Source of the DNA: Sipunculus nudus
Lineage: Eukaryota; Annelida; Sipuncula; Golfingiida; Sipunculidae
NCBI GenBank assembly: GCA_026874595.1
Contig: CM049310.1
Coordinates: forward strand, 78,485,056 to 78,549,055
Direction of reading: 5' to 3'
DNA length: 64,000 bases
Positions 32,003 to 42,782 of this stretch are shown one piece after another (position 1 is the stretch's first letter; each line of letters begins with the position of its first letter). A model generated the notes under the pieces. It had not been told where the DNA came from. It was given only the letters and a program-made list of their open reading frames with translations, and made no database searches. The position numbers were made by a program, and so were the translations under genes.

Positions 32003-33360
32003 ATGGCTTTAGAGAATTGATTGAAAACTAGACAGGGGGCCAAGAGCTGGGCCACTCGAACCTCGAAAAATCTTGTGACATTGATCAAGCAACAAGATGG
32101 CGTGGTTAGTCAGTTTGAATTGTCAGACGCTATGGCAGAGTTTGATTGACGTTTAGAGAGTTTGGATACAGCACAGGCCAGCGTCGAGATTTTGTTGGAT
32201 AATGAGGAACTGGATAAGGACATTGATGAAGTGGCAGAGTTTCGGGAGAAAATCCGAAGGCCTAAAATCGTGGCCGCTGAGCTTCTGTCTAGACTGTCTA
32301 TGTTGCATACCTAGCATACCGACAGTGCTGATAGTGATACAGGTGACAGGCTGAGCGAGGCCTCCAGGGAAAGTAATAGTACACAAGCAGTGAGGCTTTC
32401 GCAGATAGAATTACCCAAATTCTGTGGTGATTATACAGAATGGCAAACTTTCTGGGACAAGTTTACCGTGATTGTGGACCAGTCGGACATTCCAGTTGTA
32501 AGTAAATTCACATATCTTGAATCACTACTTGAAGGTGGCTAAATCTTGTATACAAGGTTTAACTATTACAGCGGGTCATTACTCGCTTACATGTGAACTC
32601 TTAAAAGAGAGATATGGACGTAAGGAGAGAATTATATTCTCTCATATACAGGCCTTGCTTAACATGTCAGTGCAAGCGAATAAGCAAGGTACGAGAGTTG
32701 CTGCCCTCTGGCGGTTACAAGATGAGCTACAGGGACATGTTCATAGTCTTGAGGCCTTGGGCATTGAAGGGTCCACGTACGGTATATTTCTGACGCCAGT
32801 AATATTATCTCGCCTCCCACAGGACATTAGGATGGAATGGGCCTGAGAAGGGGAAGGCAAAGAAAGTGACTTGAACTGGCTACTGTTATTTCTTTAGAGA
32901 GAGATAGAATGAAGAGAAAGATCAGAGACATTTAAAGATACAAATAACAGTAATTTAGTGAAGGCCGCTACAGAGGAGAGGCGTCCAGTGCGTGTTGCCA
33001 CAGCCTCGGCACTGCACACTACGACTGATGTGAGGAGTTGTGCGTTTTGTGGGAAGCATCATACTGCAGACAAGTGTTGGGACATATTGAAGATGCCATT
33101 ACCTGAACGACATAAGAAGATACAGAGTGCAGGACTTTGTTTCAGATCTTTGGACAAAGGCCATATTGCAAAGGGATGCATGTTTAAATGTGCTAAATGT
33201 AAAGGCAGGCATCATGAGCTATTATGTACCAGTACTGGTGGTAACAGTAATGTTAAACAAAGAGATGCTCAGAATAGCAATGTTACTCCTAATCCCTCAG
33301 AAACAAGTGATACCAGTGTCAGAAGTTCTGCTGCAAATGTAAGTGCATCGTTTTGTACTA
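32003..33360 (+). pseudogene. BEL/Pao Gag relic
   Basis: Starts at an ATG 47 bp past the primer site. One frame with three stops reads ELLSRLSML and then the DUF1759 signature IELPKFCGDYTEWQTFWDKF at about 32,404. A frameshift near 32,510 moves into the 109-codon frame at 32,517-32,846 (CELLKERYGRKE, WRLQDELQGH). Another block at 32,958-33,599 begins with a CxFCGKxHxxDKC knuckle (about 33,043), then CFRSLDKGHIAKGC and CAKCKGRHHELLC. This is the standard BEL Gag layout: capsid-like domain, then cysteine-rich region. The first methionine frame stops after five codons, so translation could not proceed normally. Confidence 0.8.
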
Positions 33361-33950
33361 ACAAATTGTGTACTGTACTTCAAACAGCTAGTGTTTTGAT
33401 ACATGGAGCAAAGGCTATAACTAGAGTCACCCTGATGTTTGATAAGGGTTCAGATAATCCTTACATCTCAAGTGACTTAGTGCGTAAAGTAGGGCCTGAG
33501 TTTGTTACTACCAAACAAATGTCATATGCTGCCTTTGGAGATAAGTTGCCCACTTCTGCTGCAATGCATAATGTTTACAAACTTAGCCTACAAGGTTAGT
33601 ATGGAGGTACAGAGACCCTTAATGCTGTTGAAGTCAAAACAATTTGTGCACCTATGTACCGTAACAGTATCCCTCCTGAGATGTTACAACCCTTGGGTAA
33701 CCTTGAATTTGCAGATAGGATTGATGAAGATAGACAGATATCAGTAGATATCTTAGTTGGTCTTGACTTCTATTGGAAGTTTATGAAGGAAGATGTGATT
33801 AAACTTCCTAAGGGTCTTGTAATTCAAGACACTGTCTTTCGGTGGGTGGCCTCTGGGACATGGAGTAGTGGGGATCCCAGTCATGGGGCCAAAGATGTCT
33901 CTCTCCGTTTGCTTTGTTTGTCTTATATACCAGACACAACCCTGTAGAAA
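33361..33950 (+). pseudogene. BEL/Pao protease (DUF1758-like) relic
   Basis: In the frame ending at 33,599, the usual active-site segment DSGSQRSYI appears as FDKGSDNPYIS, so the catalytic Asp-Ser-Gly is altered to Asp-Lys-Gly. A shift at 33,600 leads to the 97-codon frame at 33,654-33,947 with VDILVGLDFYWKFM. This is the conserved LIG.D.Y motif that closes the domain. The altered catalytic triplet supports loss of function. Confidence 0.75.
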
Positions 33951-34900
33951 TTTTGGGATCTTGAGTCAGTGGGTATACGTCCTATAGAACAGAAACATAG
34001 TGAGGATAAGGTCCTGTCCAAGTTTGAGGAGTCGGTTGTGTTCACCAAAGGGCGTTATGAGGTTGCTCTACCTTGGAAGAACAATGCTTGGTTACCCAGG
34101 CTTCTGAATAATGAAGGGATAGCTAGAAATAGATTGAATAGTTTGGCTAAGAGGCTATCCAAAGATCCTGAATTGCATGACAGGTATGATAAGGCATTAG
34201 AGGAAATGGAATCTCTAGGGATTATTGAGGAGGTTCCCCCTAATGAAATGTCTGTATCATAACCAGTGTATTACCTGCCTCATCATCCCGTGGTGAAGGA
34301 GAGTAGCCTCACCACAAAGGTAAGACCCATGTTTCATGCCTCAGCTGCAGGGTTTAACAGCATTTCTTTGAATGACTGCCTGGAAGCTGGCCCTTCTCTC
34401 ATTCCCATCTTAGTGGATATTCTTATCCGATTCTGTCGCTGGAGAGTAGCGTTGTCTGCAGACACCACTAAAGCGTTTTTGAACATTGGTGTAAGGAAAC
34501 AGGAACGAGATGTTCATCTGTTCCTGTTGCATCATTAGGGTGTAGTTAGGATTATGAGATTTCTAAGAGTTCCCTTCGGGAATAAAAGTAGTCCCTTCTT
34601 GTTAAATGCTACCATTAAGCATCACCTGGCCAAGTACCCAGCATAACGTGTAGTGGAGGAGCTGGGTGAGAACCTATATGTTGATGACTGGCTCTCTGGT
34701 GCTGACTCCTAGGAGGAAGCATGCGCATTGTACCGGGAAGCGAGTCAAATCTTGCTTGATGCCAACATGAATCTTGCAAAATGTAACTCAAATAACCAAA
34801 CGGTTAATGACATGTTTTTCAGGGAATTTGGCTCCAAGCATCAAGATTTAGAGTCTGTGAAGATACTGGGACTGAAGTGATCAACCAGTTCAGACTGTTT
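33951..34900 (+). pseudogene. BEL/Pao reverse transcriptase relic
   Basis: The frame at 33,969-34,262 holds the connection (KGRYEVALPWKNN, RLSKDPEL). The next, at 34,266-34,538, holds RT motifs YLPHHPVVKES, KVRPMFHASA and LSADTTKAFLNI; the normal catalytic ADI.KAF is here ADTTKAF. After a stop come FLRVPFGN and the YVDDW box (about 34,678-34,692). A run to about 34,880 gives LAKCNSN and ILGLK. At least four stops interrupt it. The YVDD core is retained although the protein is broken. Confidence 0.85.
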
Positions 34901-35600
34901 TTCATTTGAAGGTGTTCAGATCCCTACAGGGCTAGTTACGACCAAGCGTTCAGTTTTTGGTTTGCTTCGCCGACTGTATGATCCCTTGGGATTCTTGACC
35001 CCTTTCACAATGACAGCAAAGATACTAGTGCAAGAAATCTGGCAGTTAGGACTTGATTGGGACGCTGAGGTTCCCCTTGATATAGATGCCCGGTTTATCA
35101 AATGGATTAAGGGTCTGGAAATAATCCAAAGATGGAACATCCCCAGATGCTACACTACAGGCTCCTGGATAGGATTAAAGGGCTTGGAGTTGCATTGTTT
35201 TGGTGATGCATCTGAAAGAGGTTACGGAGCCTCAGTGTATTTGTGTGTTCCCCAGGGTAACGGGACTTTCCAGGTTTCTCTCATCTTACCTCGGGCTAGA
35301 GTGGCCTGAAATGAAACAATTACTTTGCCACGGCTAGAGTTGCTGGGGGCTCTTATGTCTGCCCGGCTTCTAGTGTCTGTCTGGAAGCGCTCAAATTGCC
35401 TGATATTGTCTATAGATGCTGGACGAATTCCACCGTAGCCCTTGAGTGGATTAAAGGCGACCCCAGTAGATGGAAGTCATTTGTATCTAACAGAGTCACC
35501 AATCCAGATTCTAACAGATTCCTCGGTCTAGTTTCACTGTCCTGGGAAAGAAAATCCAGCAGATCTCCTCACCAGAGGTTTAATTGCTGAGGATTTGGTG
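34901..35600 (+). pseudogene. BEL/Pao RNase H relic
   Basis: The frame at 34,962-35,309 reads RRLYDPLGFLTPFT, the Pao hallmark after RT, then WDAEVPLD, then CFGDASERGYGASVYL with the catalytic DAS. The frame at 35,396-35,590 continues with WTNSTVALEWIKGDPSRWK. A stop after RARVA and a frameshift at about 35,390 interrupt it. Confidence 0.85.
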
Positions 35601-36704
35601 ACATCAAGGTTGTGGTTAGAGGGTCCTAGATGGTTAGGTGAGCCACATGAAAACCATTGCCAGGATACTGCATTCACAGGTGATCAAGGCCTCCAAGAGG
35701 AGGCTGTGCCCGATGTGTCGTTGGTTGTGAGATCACAACCTGAAGAGATATTAGAGATAGATAGATGGGGTAAATTCACTAAGGCCCTACCAGTGACTGC
35801 TTGGGTTTTAAGGTTTATCCACAATTTGAGGAATCCAATGCAATGTAAGTTTGGTGATCCCTCTCATGAGGAAATTGTTGGTGCTGAGAGATGCCTATTC
35901 AAATATGTGCAGTATGCAAGCTTTGCAGCAGAAATCGAAGCCCTGAATCAAGGTCAGTTGGTTCAGTGTGGTTCTGTATTGTATAGTCTAAATCCGTTTA
36001 TAGGGGATGACGGACTGCTCAGGATTAAGGGTAGGTTACAGCGGTCTGAACTTACCTTTGAAGAGAAGCACCCTATAATTATACCAAAGGGGCATTTAGC
36101 TAAATTGTTGACTAGGTTTCAGCATCAGTTAATAAAACACGCAGGCGTAGAGACCGTCCTTTTGTTGTTGAGAAGCAAATATTGGATCTTTGGACTGAGA
36201 CGCCTGGGAAAATCAGTTAAACGAGAATGCATTGTATGTAAAAGGGTGGATGCACAAGCATGTAATCAGAAAGCAGCTCCGCTTCCCGCTCTCCAGGTAC
36301 AACAAGCCCCTCCCTTCACAGTGACAGGACTGGATTATGCAGGTCCTCTTTATTGTGTGGATTTCCCTGGAAACAAGTTTTACTTGCTTTTATTCACATG
36401 CTCTGTTACCAGGGCCGTGCATCTAGAGTTGACAGACTCAATGTCTCTATCTGATTGCATGTTGGCTTTAAGGAGGTTTTCTTCCAGACGAGGTATGCCC
36501 ATCATACTTTATTCAGATATTGTGAAAACCTTTAAGAGTGCTCAAGCTGAGCTCTGTAAACATCTCGGAGCAAGTAGCCCTAAATGGAAATATAATGTTC
36601 CCAGGTCACCATGGTGGGGAGGATGGTGGGAGAGACTTGTCCGATCGGTAAAGAGTGCCCTAAAGAAATCTTTAGGTCCCCGTTGTCTCACTAGGTCAGA
36701 ATAA
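35595..36704 (+). pseudogene. BEL/Pao integrase, longest open stretch
   Basis: A 369-codon open frame. Residues about 150-215 form the HHCC zinc-binding domain (H..LIKHAGVET, C-x2-C in ECIVCKR). The core begins TGLDYAGPLY (first catalytic Asp), then LYSDIVKTF (second Asp; the usual Asn after it is Ile), then WWGGWWERLVRSVK (catalytic Glu). DDE residues are therefore present. It ends at a TAA in what is normally LTYEELxTLLHEIEA; the frame resumes at 36,714 as HEIEACINSQPL. The enzyme would insert element DNA into the genome, but this copy is severed from its neighbours by stops. Confidence 0.9.
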
Positions 36705-37318
36705 GAAACCACATTGCATGAAATAGAGGCATGCATTAACTCACAACCTTTGACCTTTGTTGGAGATGAGGTAGACATCAGTAACCCCTTAACACCCTCC
36801 CATTTCTTAATCGGTAAGGGTGCTGGCTTTCAAGTGAACATTTTGGAGGTTGATGAAAGAATAACCCGAAAGGATCTCTGTGACAGAATTGACCAGACAA
36901 AGATGTCTCGAATTGTTTTGGGCGAAATGGAGTAAAGATTACCTCAGGAATCTTCCCCCTTCAATCAGCAAGTTCTAACCAAAGGGTGGCGTTCATGAGG
37001 GATCAGTTGTTTTGATTCTTGAAGATAATGTTCCTCGTCTAAAATGGCCTCTATGTAGGGTAACAAAATCGTTTCAGAGCAGTGATGGCCTTACTCGTAG
37101 CGTGGAACTTCAAACCGCAAAAATTGCATAATTTGGAAGTTAATGATTTAGATAAAGGGGTGTCCGAGGACAAAGGTCCTGGGGAGAAAACAGATTCAGA
37201 GCAGGGAGACGCCATGCCTGAATTAAATGTGGAGATGACTAATAGGTTACCTGTAAGCCCAGTTAGAGTAACACGAGCAGGGTGGGTTGTTAAACCCGTG
37301 CAAAGGTTAGAAATATGA
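36705..37318 (+). pseudogene. BEL/Pao integrase C-terminus and DUF5641-like tail
   Basis: The frame at 36,714-36,935 has SNPLTPSHFLIGKG, a universal Pao motif. A second trace at about 37,005-37,130 reads EDNVPRLKWPL, then SDGLTRSVELQTA, matching the DUF5641 region. The final frame to 37,318 ends with PVRVTRAGWVVKP, a common end of BEL polyproteins. Two shifts and two stops are present. Confidence 0.8.
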
Positions 37319-37643
37319 ACTGTATTTTATGTTTATTGATGCAATATGTGCTATTAATATGTAGATCCTCTGTATTTGCCGTTTATGTTATTAAGATGAT
37401 AAAACCACACATACAGTCTGGAGCTATAACATTGTCACCATTTACTTATTAGGTGGAAACCAAATTGGAGATTTCAGTCAGAGATTAAAATTACAGTGTC
37501 AATTGTTAACTTAGTAATGATGGGATTTCTTATGTCCACATGATTTATCAAACTGAGACTTGTATTGTAATATTGCCTTGCAGACGGCTGTCCTCAGTCA
37601 AGTGCATTGGTATTGGAGTTACCTCTCCAATAGGTGGGAGTAT
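37319..37643 (+). other. BEL 3' untranslated region and polypurine tract
   Basis: No coding. It ends with TAGGTGGGAG (37,631-37,640), three bases before the LTR, the likely plus-strand primer. Confidence 0.6.
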
Positions 37644-37894
37644 TGTTGAGGACAGACTGTATTATTTTGTTATTATCATACCACTGTATTTACCCCCCCC
37701 CCCCCCCTTTTGTCTCTGCACATGGTAATGTGCTGCCATCTATTAACCATTCACGTACTACATTATGTTGCTCTCGTATGCTAGAGGTATTAATAAACAG
37801 TCCAGCTATTGTTTCATCACAAGAAGTTTGTTCAGCTTTTTTCTCTGTGTTTGTGTGACTGCCACGGTGTTGAGCTTGTCTTTGGTACTCAACA
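37644..37894 (+). repeat. BEL/Pao 3' LTR
   Basis: 251 bp, partner of 31,685-31,935, with a 15-base poly(C) and about ten substitutions relative to the 5' copy. Confidence 0.92.
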
Positions 37895-37899
37895 AGAGT

Positions 37900-38013
37900 A
37901 GTATTTTAAAGAATTTCTGTTTACCAGAAGTATTTTAAAGAATTTCTGTTTACTAGAAGTATTTTAAAGAATTTCTGTTTACTGGAAGTATTTTAAAGAA
38001 TTTCTGTTTACTA
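37900..38013 (+). repeat. 29-bp tandem repeat, four units
   Basis: AGTATTTTAAAGAATTTCTG, then TTTACCAGA, is repeated four times with one or two changes per unit. It starts right after the BEL target duplication, so it belongs to the pre-insertion sequence. Confidence 0.9.
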
Positions 38014-38394
38014 TTTGCTCAGTACAGTTTCATTCATTAATGTTCACTAAACACATATTATTTTCATACCTTGCATGCATCTAGTTATTAATGATACAAA
38101 ACTGAGAGACAAGAACAAGCTATGAACACTGGACAATAACATTTATGTGAAGCACTTCAGTTAACTTTCATAACAAGAGAGACTGTATAACAAGGACTGA
38201 TACCAGTGTAAAATATTCTTTATTATGAACATTTGTTCAAGGATCCACAAACCTGAAGTGCTCATGCAGTGCAAGGACTCTTTTTATTGTCTTCTGACAA
38301 TGTGCATGTTTATTTCTAAGTTTCATTCACTTAGTTAATTTTTATGAAAGGATTAATCAGATGCAGTATAATGCACTGAGAATAAATATAATAA
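38014..38394. other. Noncoding, no gene seen
   Basis: AT-rich with no feature supported. Confidence 0.4.
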
Positions 38395-38545
38395 CAGCTC
38401 CCTGTGAGACTGGAATTCCCAGTGAGCCTGGGCATGCGCAGTAGGATGTTTAGATATTGTGAGTAAAGCTGGTTATACCCTGAGTTGCATGTTGATCATT
38501 ACTCAGATCCATCTTGTTCAACCTGCAATTGTCGAGTGTTACATG
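38395..38545 (+). promoter_or_regulatory. Possible terminal repeat/promoter of a retroelement
   Basis: A GC-richer block (TGGGCATGCGCAGTAGG, then GTGAGTAAAGCTGGTTATACC, ending GTGTTACA) about 230 bp upstream of a DIRS-like ORF1 fragment. It looks like LTR/promoter sequence, but no partner copy is in the window. Confidence 0.3.
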
Positions 38546-38769
38546 TATATTCCCAGTAATAAGTGAAATCTGGCCCACTAAAATGAAGTTTCTGGACTCT
38601 AGATGAGAAAATGTTTCAGTTACACTCATCTATACTGATAAATTGGATGCTAAATGTTACTATTCATTGAAATGACATTTATATTCACACTCTTCTTGTC
38701 TCCATCTTTAGTTAGAGCACAAGAATTCAAACATCAGCAAACAGCAGTAAATCAACAGCCAGGCAGAGG

Positions 38770-39570
38770 GCTATGCAAAAAATCAAACAGCCTGCAGATT
38801 GCAGCAGCCAAGCATGTAAAGCTGCAGCAAACTTGTGTATTTCTCATATTTCTGTGAACTCCCGGAACATATCGCCCATTCTGGAGGACCAGAGTTCCTC
38901 AGACATTGAGATAGTGGAGGATTGGGCGTTGAAAAACAAAATTTCCCTAGAAACAGTTAAAATCTAATGAAGGATGGTTTCAAAGCATTGGATACTATGA
39001 AGTTGCATGAAACAGAGGACATTAACCCTCTTGTGCCCTGGGGCCAACAGAAATTACTTTTGAGGGCCATCAAAAGCCTCAAACACAACGCAGAAAGACC
39101 AGAGCACCGGGAGGAGCCAAATGCTGCAGTTGGTCTAGACCCCTTTACAACAGCAGTTCTGACGGACATAACAGAATCGCAAAGTAGAGTTTCACAACAC
39201 AGCAGCCCAATGGGCATCCAAACACCACCTGTGGAACAAAATGGCTCCTTAGGCCAGACGCATCCTGGCAGCCTCCAGCCTACAGGTGAGTCCCACTTTC
39301 AGGACATAGTAGACTGTTGATGAGGCTGGGGGAACCGTGGAATGTATAATTAGTCATGAAGGCAGTAAAGGAGAAGAACTCATTCTGAGATCAGGACTGA
39401 AAAAAATGGCGCCTAAAAACTTTGGCAATACCCCAACGGTCATTGGCTAACCTTGCAATCCTGGGAACATTAGTATACGAGGGGATGCTAGATAACATGA
39501 TAAAGCATTTAAGCCAGTTAAGCAGTCAGTCTGCCACCAGATGTCAGCGCAAGTTTGCACATTTCTAGAA
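38770..39570 (+). pseudogene. DIRS-like ORF1 fragment with SAM-like region
   Basis: The frame from 38,773 reads SSSDIEIVEDWALKNKIS. After a single stop, the frame at 38,967-39,320 has LKDGFKALDTM, EDINPLVPWGQQKLLLRAI and LDPFTTAVL. The pattern (acidic linker, helix, GQQ..LL..AI) resembles the SAM-like N-terminal domain of ORF1 in tyrosine-recombinase retroelements. A further trace at about 39,420-39,520 reads RSLANLAILGTLVYEG, a motif I associate with DIRS ORF1. No RT or recombinase follows before the next element. Confidence 0.45.
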
Positions 39571-40095
39571 AAAATAACATTGACAGAATAATATTGTAAG
39601 GAAGTAAAAAATGATTTATTGTTTGCTAATATCTAAGTGTATTTGATCATTTTCATTCAACTTTGTGAAATTTGCTGTTCATCAGTCAGTATTACTCAGG
39701 TCATATCACCACTCATACATGTTTTTATTTGTATGACGAACTACAATAATGCTGTAAATTTAAGAAATGTTCTGAGTAAAGACAATGATATCTAACAGTC
39801 AAGGTAAATGGTAAATTTAATCAACAGTTCCATTTCTTATGTTACTTTTCTTATTTTTCTTGTATTAGTCCTTATTAGTGTTTTTTGTCTGTTTGTGTAA
39901 TTTCATGGTGTAAGAAGAGTCAAGAAGTTGTAAAGAAGGAAATAAACACCTGTATAAACTCACAGCCTTAGTCATGTCATGGGACATGAAAGTGAAACTC
40001 GGACATCCTAATGAGTGAAACTATCCCTGATGAGTGAACTCCTGGACTGATGAGTAAAACTAAGTCAAAGTAAATTGTGGACGTGGAAAGAAACA
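39571..40095. other. Noncoding, no gene seen
   Basis: No supported features. An AATAAA lies near 39,940. Confidence 0.4.
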
Positions 40096-40099
40096 TTAC

Positions 40100-40315
40100 T
40101 GTCAGATGATTGAAAAATGATGTACTTGTAAGGTGAGTGATTGTACGGTCACATTATGTGGCGTTGTGTGGAGAGTGAGGGGACTGGGGAGAGAGGAGAG
40201 TGCCCGCGTGAAGGAGCCATCGAGATGTATTGATGATGTATGAAGAATAAAACGTGTTCATGGCATAACTGCCTTAATTATCATTAACCAAATGAGAAAT
40301 AACAAAACTACGACA
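40100..40315 (+). repeat. 5' LTR of gag-only element
   Basis: 216 bp beginning TGTCAG and ending CGACA. It contains AATAAAACG as a polyadenylation-like signal at about 40,247. Confidence 0.75.
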
Positions 40316-40596
40316 TATTTGTGATGCAGCCTGTGGTAGGATGGGACGTTTATCAGGACAGTTTCTCTCGAGACAGTGCTTGTAGTCTTGGTTTGGCCAG
40401 GTGTGAACGCATGTCATCCTGAAAAATGGGTACAGTTTGTACGATGATTTGTGTGTAAATGGACTTTAATTTGTGATTTTCTCAGAGACTGATAGAAGTT
40501 GAATCCATAATTATGCAGCTGTAACAAGTGTAATATAGTTATGTGTAAAAAGCAGCAATATACTAATAATAGTGACATGATGACTTAACTGAAAGG

Positions 40597-41276
40597 ATGA
40601 GAGATACTGAACTGTACTGTGGCCAAATGGGTTATGATGATCAGGAGATAACACAGGTTATATTTGACTACACCAGTGGGGTTGCCCGAGCTGAACTTAT
40701 TGTTGCAGATGCTGCTGTGCTTAGAGACCCAGATCAGGTATTAGGTATTTTAAAGAAACGGTTGCAAAGACTTGCAGACTGTATCTAATCAATTTCACAG
40801 CCGCAAGCAGCAAGTAGGTAGGAGTCTTTCATCATTCTCCCGCTCTCTCTTACAGCTCAGGATTAAGATGGAGAGGATAGCAAGGCCAGGAGACCAGCGT
40901 GACTCATTAAAAGCTTTGAGTAGAGATGCCCTTATTGGTCAGTTTAAAGCAGGAGTCCGCAATAAGATGGTTAAGGAAATGGTGACCAGGCTTGATAAGG
41001 ATCACCCAGGATGGAGTTTTGTTCAGATTAGGGATGAGGTGTTGGAGCCCTTTGATGATGCTGATTATCAGGCCAAAGTGAATGTTTGTAGTACTGTTGC
41101 AGAGGGGGGGGGGCTCTTCTGATCCTGTGACCGACCACCCTATAGTAAAATTGTTGTTACAGAGCCATCAGACTTTACAAACCCAGTTAGGGGAGCTTGC
41201 GACTCAGCCAGCCCATCTATTCAGTAGCGTGCAAGGGTCTGGGAATATGGCTAGCACAAACAGGCGGCCATTTTAA
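40597..41276 (+). pseudogene. Gag of the nonautonomous LTR element
   Basis: Three overlapping frames make one Gag. The first, 40,597-40,788, has QMGYDDQEITQVIFDYTSG and ARAELI, then VLGILKKRL. The second, 40,772-41,122 (116 codons), has FHSRKQQVGRSLSSFSRSL, MERIAR, LIGQFKAGVRNKMVKEM and FVQIRDEVLE. The third continues to 41,276 after a G-run at 41,105-41,113. This resembles capsid domains of gypsy and PNMA-type Gag proteins (RQQ.GE.L..F..SL, LK.QF..G). Overlaps with minus-one and plus-one shifts imply either frameshift mutations or unusual decoding. No zinc knuckle follows. Confidence 0.65.
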
Positions 41277-42570
41277 GGTCATAACCAGCAAGTAGGCCAG
41301 GTAGTTCCCTGTTGGCACTGAGGCAAGTTTTAAGATATTAGTTCTTACACACAGATTTTGTTACCACTGTAAGTGTGATCAGATATTAAGATGACATTAT
41401 TAACCGGTGTTTAAGCTGGCAAGATATGTTGAAATTGGTGTCCGAACTATTATAAAGATGACAGCTTGTCCACAGCTAATGCAGCATCTTAATCATTGAT
41501 TATTCCTAATGTATTGTTTAGTACAAAGGTGTTCATGTTATGGTCATCATGTGGATGAATGCCCTGTTATACAGCTTGGTGCTGGTAGTGTTTCAGCCTT
41601 GGGGTTGATGTCCTTGTATTGTCATATGAAATTAGCATCTAAGGTGATAACTGGGATTAGAGAGTCTTAGAAGTAGTAATGTCTGTAATACAGAAGATTT
41701 AAGAAGATTCATGACAGTTTGCTGCCATTATTAACATCTACTGAAAAATTTACATGTGTTATCAATTATAGACAGTATAGCCCTTAACTTTACATATGTT
41801 GTGGGAATATTATAAACTATCTAATTATCTGCTGTTTGTATTTTTTATTTATTTGCTCCCTTCTATGCTGTTGCTTCTTTTAGTGTGACTCTGTGGTCAA
41901 TAAACACTAGCAATAGTATTCCTGATGACATTAGATACCAGGGTATCATGATGTGTAAGCATTTAAGTTGAAAGTGGGTTAGATCCGGTATTTCCTGCCA
42001 TTTTAATGTACCGGTAGTTCCCTGTATAATTAATGTATTGTTTAATTAAAGCAATTCTTTAACATATCTATTATTGGTTATGAGCTGATTCTGAACTTGT
42101 AATTATCAGAGCATCCATGATATTGTTTATGTGAACAGGAGAGCAGGGATTAGGTATTAGTATAATTTTGTAACTCATGCTAGAATGGACATCACACGTT
42201 GAGATTGTTGTTACCTGGCTATGGTAACTATCAAGTTGTGGTTAATGGTTGTGTACTAATGGTTGATACAAAGATATTGTTTGGGTCATCATGTGAATGA
42301 ATGCCCTGTAATACAGCTTAGTGTTGGTAGTATTTCAACCTTGGGGGGTTGATGTTTTTGTATAACTATGTCATTGTAGCACTTTGGTGTTAACTTAGGA
42401 ACAGGAGTTCCTGGACTTGATGATGTACCTGGCATTCAGTTATCTATTCATATTCTTGATTTGTATTTAATATGTGTCAAGTACCTCTATTGCATGTATA
42501 TTTAAGTTTCTTTGGTAATCATTTTTGCTTTAGTGCCAGTTTGAGGGCAAAATACACTAAAAGAGGGTGG
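41277..42570. other. Noncoding interior of the gag-only element
   Basis: About 1.3 kb without pol motifs. A segment with CTTGGGG and TTGATGT recurs at about 41,525-41,640 and 42,285-42,375 (shared ATGTGGATGAATGCCCTGTT-like block), an internal repeat of unknown role. Confidence 0.5.
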
Positions 42571-42778
42571 ATGGCAGAATATTGAAAAATTATGTACTTG
42601 TAAGGAGAGTGATTGTACAGTCACATTATGTGGTGTTGTGGGGAGAGTGAGGAGAGAGGATAGAGTGCGCGTGATGGAGCCATCGAGATGCATTGATGAT
42701 GTATGAAGAATAAAACGTGTTCATGGCATAACTGCCTTTATTATCTTTAACCAAATGAGAAATAACAAAACTACGACA
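42571..42778 (+). repeat. 3' LTR of gag-only element
   Basis: 208 bp partner of the 5' LTR, with small indels in the GAGAGTGAGG-rich part. Confidence 0.75.
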
Positions 42779-42782
42779 TTAC

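Larger units (their letters stand above)
31680..37899 (+). mobile_element. BEL/Pao LTR retrotransposon, structurally complete
   Basis: Element 31,685-37,894 (6,210 bp) is flanked by the direct 5-bp duplication AGAGT (31,680-31,684 and 37,895-37,899). LTRs of 251 bp each begin TGTTGAG and end CTCAACA. Next to the 5' LTR is a TGG-initial primer site. Before the 3' LTR is the purine-rich TAGGTGGGAG. Domain order is Gag (DUF1759-like), zinc-knuckle region, DUF1758-like protease, RT, RNase H, integrase, DUF5641-like C-terminus, as expected for BEL/Pao. The LTRs differ at about ten substitutions by eye (about 96% identical), and the coding region has many stops and shifts, so it is an old, inactive copy. 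It is inserted in a gypsy element. Confidence 0.92.
40096..42782 (+). mobile_element. Gag-only nonautonomous LTR retroelement
   Basis: Element 40,100-42,778 (2,679 bp) has LTRs at 40,100-40,315 and 42,571-42,778. They share TGTACTTGTAAGG, GTGATTGTAC, GAGCCATCGAGATG, AAGAATAAAACGTGTTCATG and the end ACAAAACTACGACA. Flanks carry TTAC on both sides (40,096-40,099 and 42,779-42,782), a plausible 4-bp target duplication. A purine tract AAAAGAGGGTGGA precedes the 3' LTR. The only protein-like content is a Gag; no protease, RT, RNase H or integrase motif was seen. It would depend on enzymes from another element. Confidence 0.75.

Noticed and set aside
35595-36704. Domesticated integrase gene because of the long open frame
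   Set aside because: It lies in its normal place in a decayed BEL element, ends within a conserved motif, and has no separate promoter or start. Chance retention is the simpler reading.
37900-38013. CRISPR-like direct repeats
   Set aside because: Units abut without unique spacers, only four copies, and the context is eukaryotic. It is a plain minisatellite.
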